Assembly: GCA_900543615.1 (NCBI GenBank) | Contig: UQSC01000073.1 | Coordinates: 1 to 9,069, forward strand | Origin: an uncultured Collinsella sp. | Lineage (GTDB): Bacteria; Actinomycetota; Coriobacteriia; Coriobacteriales; Coriobacteriaceae | Direction of reading: 5' to 3' | DNA: 9,069 bases | In this document: positions 1 through 7,866 of the stretch, one piece after another | Layout: each line of letters begins with the position of its first letter | Position numbering within the stretch: the first letter of the stretch is position 1 | Translations under genes and position numbers: made by a program | Notes under the pieces: model-generated | Databases searched by the model: none | Told to the model about the DNA's origin: nothing | Seen by the model: the letters and a program-made list of their open reading frames with translations, nothing else

Positions 1-54
1 GCCGAGCGCAAAATGGATTCTAAAAAACACCTTGCCAAATAGGAGCGTCAGGAC

Positions 55-99
55 GCAAAGAGGCCCCGCCGCGCAACGCGCGCAGCGGAGCCTCTTTGC
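55..99 (-). terminator. Long stem-loop downstream of the PFL genes, probable terminator
   Basis: A perfect 9-bp outer stem pairs 55-63 with 91-99, and the pairing continues inward through GC-rich bases with one G-U pair. In the minus orientation it lies about 70 nt past the stop of the glycyl-radical gene and ends in CCTCTTTGC, so only a short U-stretch is present and it sits inside the stem. The AAAGAGGC/GCCTCTTT design resembles the terminator at 7800-7843 and could work in both directions. It could instead be a processing or stability element for the pfl transcript. Confidence 0.5.
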
Positions 100-111
100 A
101 TGTCCGAGGAC

Positions 112-133
112 GTTTTGGAAAATAACCCAAAAC
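112..133 (-). other. Small stem-loop just after the glycyl-radical gene
   Basis: Positions 112-118 (GTTTTGG on the plus strand) pair perfectly with 127-133 (CCAAAAC), leaving an 8-nt A/T-rich loop. It lies between the stop of the 83-residue gene and the longer stem-loop at 55-99. No U-run follows in the minus orientation, so it is probably not a terminator alone. A role in 3'-end protection is possible. Confidence 0.3.
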
Positions 134-166
134 CGGCCCCAGTAATCCTACAGGAGTTAAATCCCT

Positions 167-418
167 TTAGAACTTGTTGTGGAAGGTACGCGCAATGACC
201 TCGTCCTGCTGCTCCTTGGTGAGCGTGTGGAAGTTCACGGCATAGCCGGAAACGCGGATGGTCAGCTGCGGGTACTTCTCGGGGTGAGCCTGAGCGTCGA
301 GCAGCGTCTCACGGTTGAAGACGTTGATGTTCAGGTGGTGGCCACCCTTCTCGGCGTAAGCGTCGAGCATGTGGACCAGGTTATCGGCCTGAGTCTCAGA
401 AACTTCAGAAACCTTCAT
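167..418 (-). CDS. Free-standing glycyl-radical domain of a split pyruvate formate-lyase (GrcA/YfiD-like)
   Basis: This 83-residue protein matches the C-terminal end of pyruvate formate-lyase. It has the [14 protein letters not shown] stretch (residues 27-40), PEKYPQLT (46-53) and the radical-site motif RVSGYAV (55-61), so Gly58 should be the residue converted to a radical by PFL-activating enzyme. The start at 418 is chosen because AAGGAG (426-431) lies 7 nt upstream; a longer reading to 463 would run through that ribosome site and a hairpin. E. coli GrcA, about 127 residues, is a spare part for an intact PFL. Here the neighbouring PFL core lacks this domain altogether, so the protein is probably an obligatory subunit. 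It begins with about 12 residues ([12 protein letters not shown]) that replace the normal linker. It likely shares a transcript with the core gene 85 nt upstream. Homology is very clear; the two-subunit function is inferred. Confidence 0.9.
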   Translation of the reverse strand: MKVSEVSETQADNLVHMLDAYAEKGGHHLNINVFNRETLLDAQAHPEKYPQLTIRVSGYAVNFHTLTKEQQDEVIARTFHNKF

Positions 419-425
419 AATGTGT

Positions 426-431
426 CTCCTT
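426..431 (-). promoter_or_regulatory. Strong ribosome-binding site that fixes the start of the glycyl-radical gene
   Basis: On the minus strand AAGGAG is followed by 7 nt and ATG (416-418). It is stronger and better spaced than the site of the PFL core gene, where AGGAG sits 12 nt from the ATG. The small subunit may therefore be translated more often than the core. Confidence 0.8.
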
Positions 432-441
432 CGATCGATAG

Positions 442-461
442 GCGCCGGCCGAAACCGGCGC
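442..461 (-). repeat. GC-rich hairpin just upstream of the glycyl-radical gene
   Basis: GCGCCGG (442-448) pairs perfectly with CCGGCGC (455-461) around a 6-nt loop. In the minus orientation it ends 10 nt before the AAGGAG ribosome site and has no U-run after it, so it does not look like a terminator. It could block 5' exonucleases after cleavage of the pfl transcript and so raise the level of the small-subunit mRNA. That role is inferred. Confidence 0.5.
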
Positions 462-477
462 ACTAATCAGTAATCGT

Positions 478-502
478 TATTGTTAGTATAGCACTAACAA
501 TA
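478..502 (-). repeat. Hairpin immediately after the PFL core stop codon
   Basis: A perfect 10-bp inverted repeat (478-487 with 493-502, core ATTGTTAGT/ACTAACAAT) has a 5-nt loop and begins right next to the TAA stop at 504-506. It is AT-rich and its right arm is not followed by a clean U-run. With the GC-rich hairpin at 442-461 it fills most of the 85-nt gap between the two PFL genes. It may be a weak terminator, a processing site or a DNA-level operator. Confidence 0.45.
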
Positions 503-503
503 G

Positions 504-2555
<2,052 letters not shown>

Positions 2556-2740
2556 TGTGTAACCACGCTCCTAGTTACGTGTAATGCGGCGCTCTCTCAC
2601 ACCGCTGCTTATTGAATTCTTGAATTATCGGCTTGCACTACCGGCTTCTTCCGTTCTTCACCACACGTTGGTACAGGGAAAAACGTTTGTCCACCTTGGA
2701 ACTGCAACCCAAAACCCAAGATTTCACCCGTTTGAGAAGG

Positions 2741-2796
2741 ATAACATAGCCACCCCCTTCATCAGTGCTGTTATATGTTCCTTTTTTTATAACATA
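2741..2796. promoter_or_regulatory. AT-rich repeats and dyad near the candidate pfl promoter
   Basis: ATAACATA occurs as a direct repeat at 2741-2748 and 2789-2796. TGTTATA (2769-2775) forms a perfect 7-bp inverted repeat with TATAACA (2788-2794), spaced by 12 nt. The cluster overlaps the candidate -10 of the pfl promoter, as expected for an operator. It does not match the FNR (TTGAT-N4-ATCAA) or Rex (TTGTGA-N6-TCACAA) consensus, so no regulator is named. Confidence 0.3.
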
Positions 2797-2812
2797 AGGG
2801 CTTTTTTTACAA
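2786..2812 (-). promoter_or_regulatory. Candidate promoter for the pfl operon
   Basis: On the minus strand TTGTAA (2807-2812) is followed by a 15-nt spacer and TATAAA (2786-2791), a fair sigma-70-type pair with a slightly short spacer. Transcription from here would give a 5' untranslated leader of roughly 220 nt. A lone GATAAT hexamer nearer the gene (around 2623-2628) has no good -35 and is a weaker alternative. No transcript data support either choice. Confidence 0.3.
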
Positions 2813-2876
2813 ACCTGCAGGAAATGCGAGCGCAAACAACTACCGTTCACCGATTTGTTTGGTTTTTTCCTTGCCT

Positions 2877-2903
2877 TTGTACGACGTTCACCCTAGCTGT
2901 TAT
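2877..2903 (+). promoter_or_regulatory. Candidate promoter for the marR-ABC operon
   Basis: TTGTAC (2877-2882) and TGTTAT (2898-2903) are spaced by 15 nt and sit directly upstream of the 16-bp dyad at 2909-2924, which would cover the transcription start. Both hexamers are imperfect. The promoter is proposed mainly because of its position next to a plausible operator. Confidence 0.25.
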
Positions 2904-2908
2904 GCCAG

Positions 2909-2924
2909 CTTTACCAGGGTAAAG
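2909..2924. promoter_or_regulatory. 16-bp palindromic operator candidate for the MarR regulator
   Basis: CTTTACC (2909-2915) and GGTAAAG (2918-2924) are perfect inverted repeats separated by AG. Size and symmetry fit a site for a dimeric winged-helix repressor, and MarR regulators commonly bind such dyads beside their own genes. The site lies about 180 nt before the marR start and just past a candidate -10. The regulator bound is inferred from position. Confidence 0.4.
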
Positions 2925-2938
2925 TGCCTCTGAGTAGG

Positions 2939-3038
2939 CTTTAGGACATGTCTAACGATCTGCCCCTAACTTTGCTGGCACCGACGGTGTACGGAGGTCG
3001 CCTAAAGGTAGTTTTCTAGACATGTCCCAAAATCTACC
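2939..3038 (+). other. Array of complementary segments in the marR leader, possible structured RNA or paired operators
   Basis: The palindrome GACATGTC occurs at 2945-2952 and 3019-3026. Their surroundings (2944-2954 and 3017-3027) form an 11-bp inverted repeat 62 nt apart. CTTTAGG (2939-2945) complements CCTAAAG (3001-3007), CACCG/CGGTG form a tight dyad at about 2979-2989, and GGTAGTTTT (3007-3015) pairs with AAAATCTACC (3029-3038) with one bulged base. Several pairings exclude each other, as in a switching leader. No known riboswitch or T-box motif was recognised. The repeated GACATGTC could instead be protein-binding DNA sites. Confidence 0.35.
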
Positions 3039-3064
3039 GCATAGGGTGCGCGTGCAAGGGTATC

Positions 3065-3113
3065 ATCTTTCACCGAAAATAGTTTCTAGTGTTAGGGGTT
3101 TTCGGTGGAAGAT
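3065..3113 (+). promoter_or_regulatory. 15-bp inverted repeat enclosing the marR ribosome site and covering its start codon
   Basis: Positions 3065-3079 (ATCTTTCACCGAAAA) pair with 3099-3113 (TTTTCGGTGGAAGAT) over 15 bp; the only irregularity is a G-U pair at 3070/3108. The GTG start (3105-3107) lies within the right arm and the AGGGG ribosome site (3094-3098) within the 19-nt loop. In RNA this hairpin would hinder translation; as DNA it could be a repressor site. The loop segment GTTAGGGG (3091-3098) is also perfectly complementary to CCCCTAAC at 2963-2970. Confidence 0.5.
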
Positions 3114-3554
3114 ACCGATTTCCGTGAACTTGGGCGTCAGCTCCTTACCGAGTTCGGCAGCATGCATCAGCGCATTTCGCGCTTTGCGGACAAAGCTCTC
3201 GGCGGCGAAATGGCTGTCATGCGCGCCCTCATACTCGCCGGCGGTTCGCTCACGCCGAGCGAACTCGCTGATCGCGCCTGGGTCTCGAGTGCCCGCATCG
3301 CCAATATCCTACGCGCTCTCGAAGCCAAGGGCTGGGTCGAGCGCGAGCACTCAAAGACTGACCGTCGTCGCGTACACGTCATAGTGACCGACAAGGGATT
3401 CCAGGATCTCGAAATCAAACGCCGGGAATTCGAGGACCGCACCGCGGCTTTCCTCGAGCAGCTCGGCGAAACAGATACCCAAGAGATGGTGCGTCTTCTT
3501 AGACGTGCCAACGAAATTATCGACCGCAATCAAGAAAGGAGAGATGCCGAGTGA
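3105..3554 (+). CDS. MarR-family transcriptional regulator
   Basis: A 149-residue winged-helix DNA-binding protein of typical MarR length. The wHTH spans about residues 35-100: LTPSELADRAWVSSARIANIL (49-69) contains the helix-turn-helix, and the wing is marked by KTDRRRVHVIVTDKG (84-98) with the family's usual D-R-R segment. The flanking helices (about 5-30 and 100-145) should form the dimer interface and ligand pocket. The start is GTG at 3105, because an in-frame TAG lies at 3093-3095 and AGGGG sits 6 nt upstream; the next methionine is residue 20. The stop overlaps the start of the first ABC gene by 4 nt (GTGA), so the regulator is probably the autoregulated first gene of the exporter operon, released by a compound the pump exports. 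The ligand is unknown. Confidence 0.92.
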   Translation: MEDTDFRELGRQLLTEFGSMHQRISRFADKALGGEMAVMRALILAGGSLTPSELADRAWVSSARIANILRALEAKGWVEREHSKTDRRRVHVIVTDKGFQDLEIKRREFEDRTAAFLEQLGETDTQEMVRLLRRANEIIDRNQERRDAE

Positions 3555-5917
3555 GGATTCTCAAGCTCTTTAAAAAGCATGTCCTGGCACTGTTCGCAGC
3601 TATCGTGCTTATCGTAATCAGCTGCAACGCCGATCTGGCGCTGCCTACCTATATGAGCGACATCGTCGACGTGGGTGTGCAGCAAGGCGGCATCGCCTCG
3701 CCCGTGCCCGACACCATTCGCGCCGAATCGCTCGACGACCTCGAACTCTTTATGAGCGCCAAGGACGCCAAGGCTGTGGAGGCCGTGTTTAGCAAGGCTG
3801 ACAAAAACGGCATTCGAACGTACAAGGGCACCGAGGAAGAGCGTGCCGATGGAGGCAAGATTGCCGACATTATGAGCCTGCCCGAGACTGTCGTCCTTTC
3901 GCTCGACCAGGGCATTGACGCCAACTCCATGGGCGACATGATGGGCTCGTCCAGCGAGAAAGACAACAACGCTGCCCAGGCCATGCCCACCCCCGAGCAG
4001 ATGGCTGCCATGACGCCCGAGCAACTCGCCGAGATGCAGCAGAAGGCCGCAGCCGCGCAGAGCATGCAAAAGCAGATCGACGCCGACGGCGGCAAGATCA
4101 CCATGAAGAGCCTGCGCCTGGGCGTTGAAGGCGGCCTAATCGACCAGGGCAAGCTCGTCGAGGGCGCCAACGATATGGCAGACAAAATGGGCTCCATGTC
4201 GGGCTCCATCGTGACCCAGCGCGCCGTGACCTACGTACAAGAAGAGTACAAAGCGCAGGGCATCGACCCCGCCGACGTGCAGAACGCTTACCTGAGCCGC
4301 ATGGCGACCACGATGTTTGGCCTGTGCCTGGTGTCGCTCGTCGCCACCATCCTGACCGGTGCCGTGGCTTCGCGCACCGCCTGCTCCATCGCCCGCGACC
4401 TGCGCCGCGAGACCTTCGACAAGGTTATGCACTTCTCGCCGGCCGAGGTGGGCAAGTTTAGCCAGGCCTCGCTCATCACCCGCTGCACCAACGACATTCA
4501 GCAGATCCAGATGGCCGCAACCCTGTTTATCCGCATGTGCCTGATGGCCCCCGTCATGGGCATCGTCGCTGTCATGCGTGTCCTGGCTAACCACACCGGC
4601 CTGGAGTGGACCATCGCCGTGGCCATCATCGCGGTTTCGGCCGTTGTCGGCGTGCTCATGGGCCTCACCATGCCCAAGTTCAAAAAGATGCAGAGCTTTG
4701 TGGACCGCGTGAACCTTACCGCCCGCGAGCTGCTCGACGGCCTTATGCCTATCCGCTCGTTCAACCGCGAGGAGCATGAGCTCGAGCGTTTTAACAAGGC
4801 TTCGCTCGACCTGATGACCACGCAGCTCTACACCAACCGCGCCATGAGCTTTATGATGCCGCTCATGATGCTCGTCATGAACTGCATCACCGTGCTTATC
4901 GTCTGGTTTGGCGCGCAGGGCGTGTCCAACGGCGTGATGCAGGTCGGCAACATGATGGCGTTCATCTCCTACACCATGCAAATCGTCATGGCGTTTATGA
5001 TCCTCACCATGGTTTCGGTCATCCTGCCCCGCGCCGAGGTCGCAGCCGAGCGCGTGGAAGAGGTCATCACCTGCCCCACGAGCATCAACGACCCTGCCTC
5101 GCCCAAACTGCCTGCTGCCAGCGCGCCGCGCGGTGAGCTCACCTTCCGCGACGTGAGCTTCCAGTATCCCGATGCCCGTGCCGACGTCATCAGCGGCGTG
5201 AACTTCACCACGCATGCCGGTCAGATGCTCGGCATCATTGGCTCCACAGGCTCGGGCAAGTCCACGCTCGTGCAGTTGATTCCGCGCCTGTACGACGTCA
5301 CGGGCGGCAGCATTTCGCTCGACGGTATCGACGTGCGCGACATGACCCTTTCCGAGCTGCGTCGCCGTATTGGTTATATCCCGCAGCAGGGTCGCCTGTT
5401 CTCGGGCACCGTCGAGAGCAACCTCAAGTTTGCCGGCGACATGGTGAGCGATGATGACATGCACCGGGCGGCACGCATCGCCCAGGCCGAGGACTTTATC
5501 GCCGAGCGCGAGGGCGGCTACGACTCCCCCATCAGCCAGGGAGGCTCCAATGTCTCGGGTGGTCAGCGCCAGCGCTTGGCCATCGCCCGCGCATTGGCCA
5601 AAAAGCCCGAGGTTGTGGTGTTCGATGACTCGTTTAGTGCCCTCGACTACAAGACCGACGCGCGCCTGCGCGAGGAGCTGGCCAAAAACGTTACCGACGC
5701 CGCACTCGTGGTCGTGGCCCAGCGCATCGCGACCATCATGCACGCCGACCAGATTATCGTGCTCGACGACGGCCACGTGGTGGGCACCGGTACGCACGAG
5801 GAGCTGCTGCGCAGCTGCCCGCCGTACCTGGAGATCGCACAGTCGCAGCTTTCCGCCGAGGAGCTGGGGCTTACCCAAGAAGAAATTGCAGCCGTCACGG
5901 AAGGAGGCGAGCGCTAA
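3551..5917 (+). CDS. ABC exporter subunit 1 with degenerate ATPase site and large extracytoplasmic insert
   Basis: A 788-residue half-transporter with an N-terminal membrane domain and C-terminal ATPase, larger than the usual 580-620. TM1 is near residues 10-33. Residues about 35-250 form an extracytoplasmic insert with a Met/Gln/Ala-rich, probably helical stretch (145-175) and a TPEQMAAM/TPEQLAEM repeat. Five more helices follow (about 252-273, 325-345, 352-373, 432-454, 466-492). The ATPase has Walker A GSTGSGKST (564-572), Q-loop PQQG (611-614), a canonical VSGGQ signature (668-672) and Walker B VVVFDD (688-693). The catalytic Glu is Asp693 and the switch His is Gln724, as in degenerate subunits of TM287/288-type heterodimers. 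GTG start at 3551 overlaps the marR stop, with AAAGGAG 9 nt upstream. Substrate is unknown; multidrug or peptide export is likely. Confidence 0.93.
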   Translation: MRILKLFKKHVLALFAAIVLIVISCNADLALPTYMSDIVDVGVQQGGIASPVPDTIRAESLDDLELFMSAKDAKAVEAVFSKADKNGIRTYKGTEEERADGGKIADIMSLPETVVLSLDQGIDANSMGDMMGSSSEKDNNAAQAMPTPEQMAAMTPEQLAEMQQKAAAAQSMQKQIDADGGKITMKSLRLGVEGGLIDQGKLVEGANDMADKMGSMSGSIVTQRAVTYVQEEYKAQGIDPADVQNAYLSRMATTMFGLCLVSLVATILTGAVASRTACSIARDLRRETFDKVMHFSPAEVGKFSQASLITRCTNDIQQIQMAATLFIRMCLMAPVMGIVAVMRVLANHTGLEWTIAVAIIAVSAVVGVLMGLTMPKFKKMQSFVDRVNLTARELLDGLMPIRSFNREEHELERFNKASLDLMTTQLYTNRAMSFMMPLMMLVMNCITVLIVWFGAQGVSNGVMQVGNMMAFISYTMQIVMAFMILTMVSVILPRAEVAAERVEEVITCPTSINDPASPKLPAASAPRGELTFRDVSFQYPDARADVISGVNFTTHAGQMLGIIGSTGSGKSTLVQLIPRLYDVTGGSISLDGIDVRDMTLSELRRRIGYIPQQGRLFSGTVESNLKFAGDMVSDDDMHRAARIAQAEDFIAEREGGYDSPISQGGSNVSGGQRQRLAIARALAKKPEVVVFDDSFSALDYKTDARLREELAKNVTDAALVVVAQRIATIMHADQIIVLDDGHVVGTGTHEELLRSCPPYLEIAQSQLSAEELGLTQEEIAAVTEGGER

Positions 5918-7773
5918 TGGCAGACGAGACCAAGACTCAGATTCCCAAGCCCACCCGCCAGCGTGGTCCCATGGGCCGCATGGGCGGCATGCGTCGCGGC
6001 GAAAAGGCCAAGGACTTTAAGGGCACCATGAGGCAGCTGCTTGGCTATATCGGTCAGCACAAGATTGCCGTGTTTGCCGCCGTCGCCTTTGCCGTGTGCT
6101 CGGTCATCTTTAACATTGTGGGGCCCAAGGTGCTCGGCCAGGTCACCACCAAACTGTTCGAAGGCCTGGTCGCCAAGGTCAACGGCACCGGCGATGTCGA
6201 CTTTGACTGGATCGCCAAGACGCTCGGCTTTTTGCTCTGTCTGTATCTGGCGAGCTCTGTCTGCAGCCTGATCCAAGGCTGGCTCATGACCGGCGTCACG
6301 CAAAAGATTTGTTATCGCATGCGCAAGGAAATCGCCGCCAAGATCGCTGTCGTTCCGATGAGTTACTTCAACGGCCACAGCAAGGGCGACGTGCTCAGCC
6401 GCATCACCAACGACGTCGATACGCTCGGCCAGTCGCTCAACCAGAGCGTGACGCAGCTTATTACGTCCGTCACGCAGATTATCGGCGTGCTCGTCATGAT
6501 GCTTTCGATCAGCCTGCCGCTCACCGGCGTCACCGTGCTCACGCTGCCGGCCGCCGCGATTATCTTGATGGTGATGATTCACTTCTCGCAGCCGTACTTC
6601 CGCGAGCAGCAGCAGGTCCTGGGTACCGTCAACGGCATTATCGAGGAGGACTTTGCCGGCCAGAACGTCATTCAGGTGTTCGACCGCGCCGAAGCCTCGA
6701 TCGAGGAGTTCGACCGTCAAAACGACCGCCTGTTTATTAGTGGCTGGCGCTCGCAGTTCCTGTCGGGCCTGATGATGCCGCTTATGAGCCTGGTGGGCAA
6801 CATGGGTTACGTGGGCGTTGTCGTAGTGGGCGCGCAGCTCGCGCTGACCGGCAATGCCACGCCCGGCGATATTCAGAGCTTCATTCAGTACGTGCGCAAC
6901 TTTACGCAGCCGGTGCAGCAGCTGGGCAACGTGAGCAACACGATGCAGTCGATGGCAGCTGCCACCGAGCGCGTCTTTGAGTTCCTGGCCGCGCCCGAAG
7001 AGGAGCAGAAGGCCGACGCGCAGATCCCCGAGAAGCGCCCCGGTCACGTGGAGTTTGACCATGTCAAGTTTGGCTACACGCCCGACAAGACCATCATCCA
7101 CGACTTTAGCTGCGAGGCGCAGCCCGGCCAGACCATCGCCATCGTCGGCCCCACCGGCGCCGGCAAGACCACGCTCATTAAGCTGCTGCAGCGCTTCTAC
7201 GATGTGGACGGCGGTTCGCTGCGCGTCGAGGGCGTCGACGTGCGCGACTGGGACCGCGCGGCGCTGCGCGGCGAGTTTGCCATGGTGCTGCAGGACACCT
7301 GGCTGTTTAACGGTACCATCCGCGAGAACATCCGTTACGGACGCCCCGATGCGAGCGATGCCGAGGTCGAAGCCGCTGCACGTGCCGCACGCTGCGACCA
7401 CTTTATCCATACACTCGCCGGCGGCTACGACTTTATGATCAACGAGGAGGGCACTAACCTGTCGCAGGGTCAGCGCCAGCTCGTGACCATCGCCCGTGCC
7501 ATTTTGGCCGACCGCCCGGCGCTGATTCTCGACGAGGCGACCTCCAACGTTGACACTCGTACCGAGGAGCTTATTCAGCGTGCCATGGATGCGCTGATGC
7601 AGGGCCGCACGAGCTTTGTCATCGCGCACCGCCTGTCCACGATCCGCAACGCCGACGTGATCCTAGTAATCCGCGACGGCGATATCGTCGAGAAGGGCAC
7701 GCACGACGAGCTGCTCGCCCAAGGCGGCTTCTACGCCGACCTGTACAACTCGCAGTTCGACGAGGCGGCGTAA
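5917..7773 (+). CDS. ABC exporter subunit 2 with the catalytic ATPase site
   Basis: A 618-residue half-transporter pairing with the upstream subunit. A basic Gly/Met/Arg-rich cytoplasmic N-terminus (about 11-35) precedes six membrane helices (first about 50-72, last two about 278-310) and an ATPase. Walker A is GPTGAGKTT (411-419), Q-loop VLQD (457-460) and Walker B ALILDE (535-540) with catalytic Glu540; the switch His is 571. Its signature is LSQGQ (515-519) instead of LSGGQ. The pattern is reciprocal: this subunit's good Walker motifs face the good signature of subunit 1, and its altered signature faces the degenerate Walker site of subunit 1. That is the arrangement of asymmetric heterodimeric exporters. 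Its ATG overlaps the previous stop by one base (TAATG), with AAGGAGG 9 nt upstream, so the subunits are probably made in equal amounts. Substrate unknown. Confidence 0.94.
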   Translation: MADETKTQIPKPTRQRGPMGRMGGMRRGEKAKDFKGTMRQLLGYIGQHKIAVFAAVAFAVCSVIFNIVGPKVLGQVTTKLFEGLVAKVNGTGDVDFDWIAKTLGFLLCLYLASSVCSLIQGWLMTGVTQKICYRMRKEIAAKIAVVPMSYFNGHSKGDVLSRITNDVDTLGQSLNQSVTQLITSVTQIIGVLVMMLSISLPLTGVTVLTLPAAAIILMVMIHFSQPYFREQQQVLGTVNGIIEEDFAGQNVIQVFDRAEASIEEFDRQNDRLFISGWRSQFLSGLMMPLMSLVGNMGYVGVVVVGAQLALTGNATPGDIQSFIQYVRNFTQPVQQLGNVSNTMQSMAAATERVFEFLAAPEEEQKADAQIPEKRPGHVEFDHVKFGYTPDKTIIHDFSCEAQPGQTIAIVGPTGAGKTTLIKLLQRFYDVDGGSLRVEGVDVRDWDRAALRGEFAMVLQDTWLFNGTIRENIRYGRPDASDAEVEAAARAARCDHFIHTLAGGYDFMINEEGTNLSQGQRQLVTIARAILADRPALILDEATSNVDTRTEELIQRAMDALMQGRTSFVIAHRLSTIRNADVILVIRDGDIVEKGTHDELLAQGGFYADLYNSQFDEAA

Positions 7774-7799
7774 GCCCAATACCATGGCTACAGGCTACA

Positions 7800-7843
7800 A
7801 AAAGATGGCCCGCTGATTACGTAGAATCGGCGGGCCATCTTTT
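7800..7843. terminator. Bidirectional intrinsic terminator between convergent operons
   Basis: AAAAGATGGCCCGC (7800-7813) pairs perfectly with 7830-7843 over 14 bp, ending in TTTT on the plus strand and, by symmetry, in TTTT on the minus strand. A GATT/AATC pairing can extend into the loop. It lies 26 nt past the stop of the second ABC gene and 23 nt past the stop of the minus-strand membrane-protein gene, so it can end both transcripts. Confidence 0.85.
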
Positions 7844-7866
7844 GCCATTGCGCGCTTTAAAACAAC

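Larger units (their letters stand above)
2556..3104. other. Non-coding region between divergent pfl and marR operons
   Basis: These 549 nt separate two operons transcribed away from each other. No reading frame here resembles a protein. The left half (about 2740-2870) is AT-rich, with T7 runs at 2782-2788 and 2802-2808, and holds a candidate pfl promoter and ATAACATA-type repeats. The right half (2900-3104) contains a 16-bp dyad, two GACATGTC palindromes and several complementary segments that could form a structured 5' leader for marR. Individual sites are listed separately. Confidence 0.75.

Noticed and set aside
22..27. T6 run on the minus strand near the left edge as the pfl terminator tail
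   Set aside because: The only hairpin close by (45-56) has a 2-nt loop and lies too far from the run; the stem-loop at 55-99 is the better candidate.
2638..2850. 70-residue minus-strand frame upstream of the PFL core
   Set aside because: It spans the AT-rich promoter island and shows no domain or ribosome site; more likely untranslated leader.
2584..2922. 112-residue plus-strand frame in the pfl-marR intergenic region
   Set aside because: It has no recognisable ribosome site, runs through the candidate promoter and the dyad at 2909-2924, and resembles no known family.
2900..3105. T-box or other known riboswitch upstream of marR
   Set aside because: No T-box sequence or recognisable riboswitch core was found; the region is reported only as complementary segments.
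3022..3384. 120-residue plus-strand frame overlapping the start of marR
   Set aside because: It is in a different frame from the clear MarR protein and is Ser/Arg/Ala-rich without domain features.
4136..5878. 580-residue minus-strand frame across the first ABC gene
   Set aside because: His/Gly/Asp/Ala-rich translation with no domain; it mirrors the codon bias of the ABC gene on the plus strand.
5914..7629. 571-residue minus-strand frame across the second ABC gene
   Set aside because: Same shadow pattern; no motif or ribosome site supports it.
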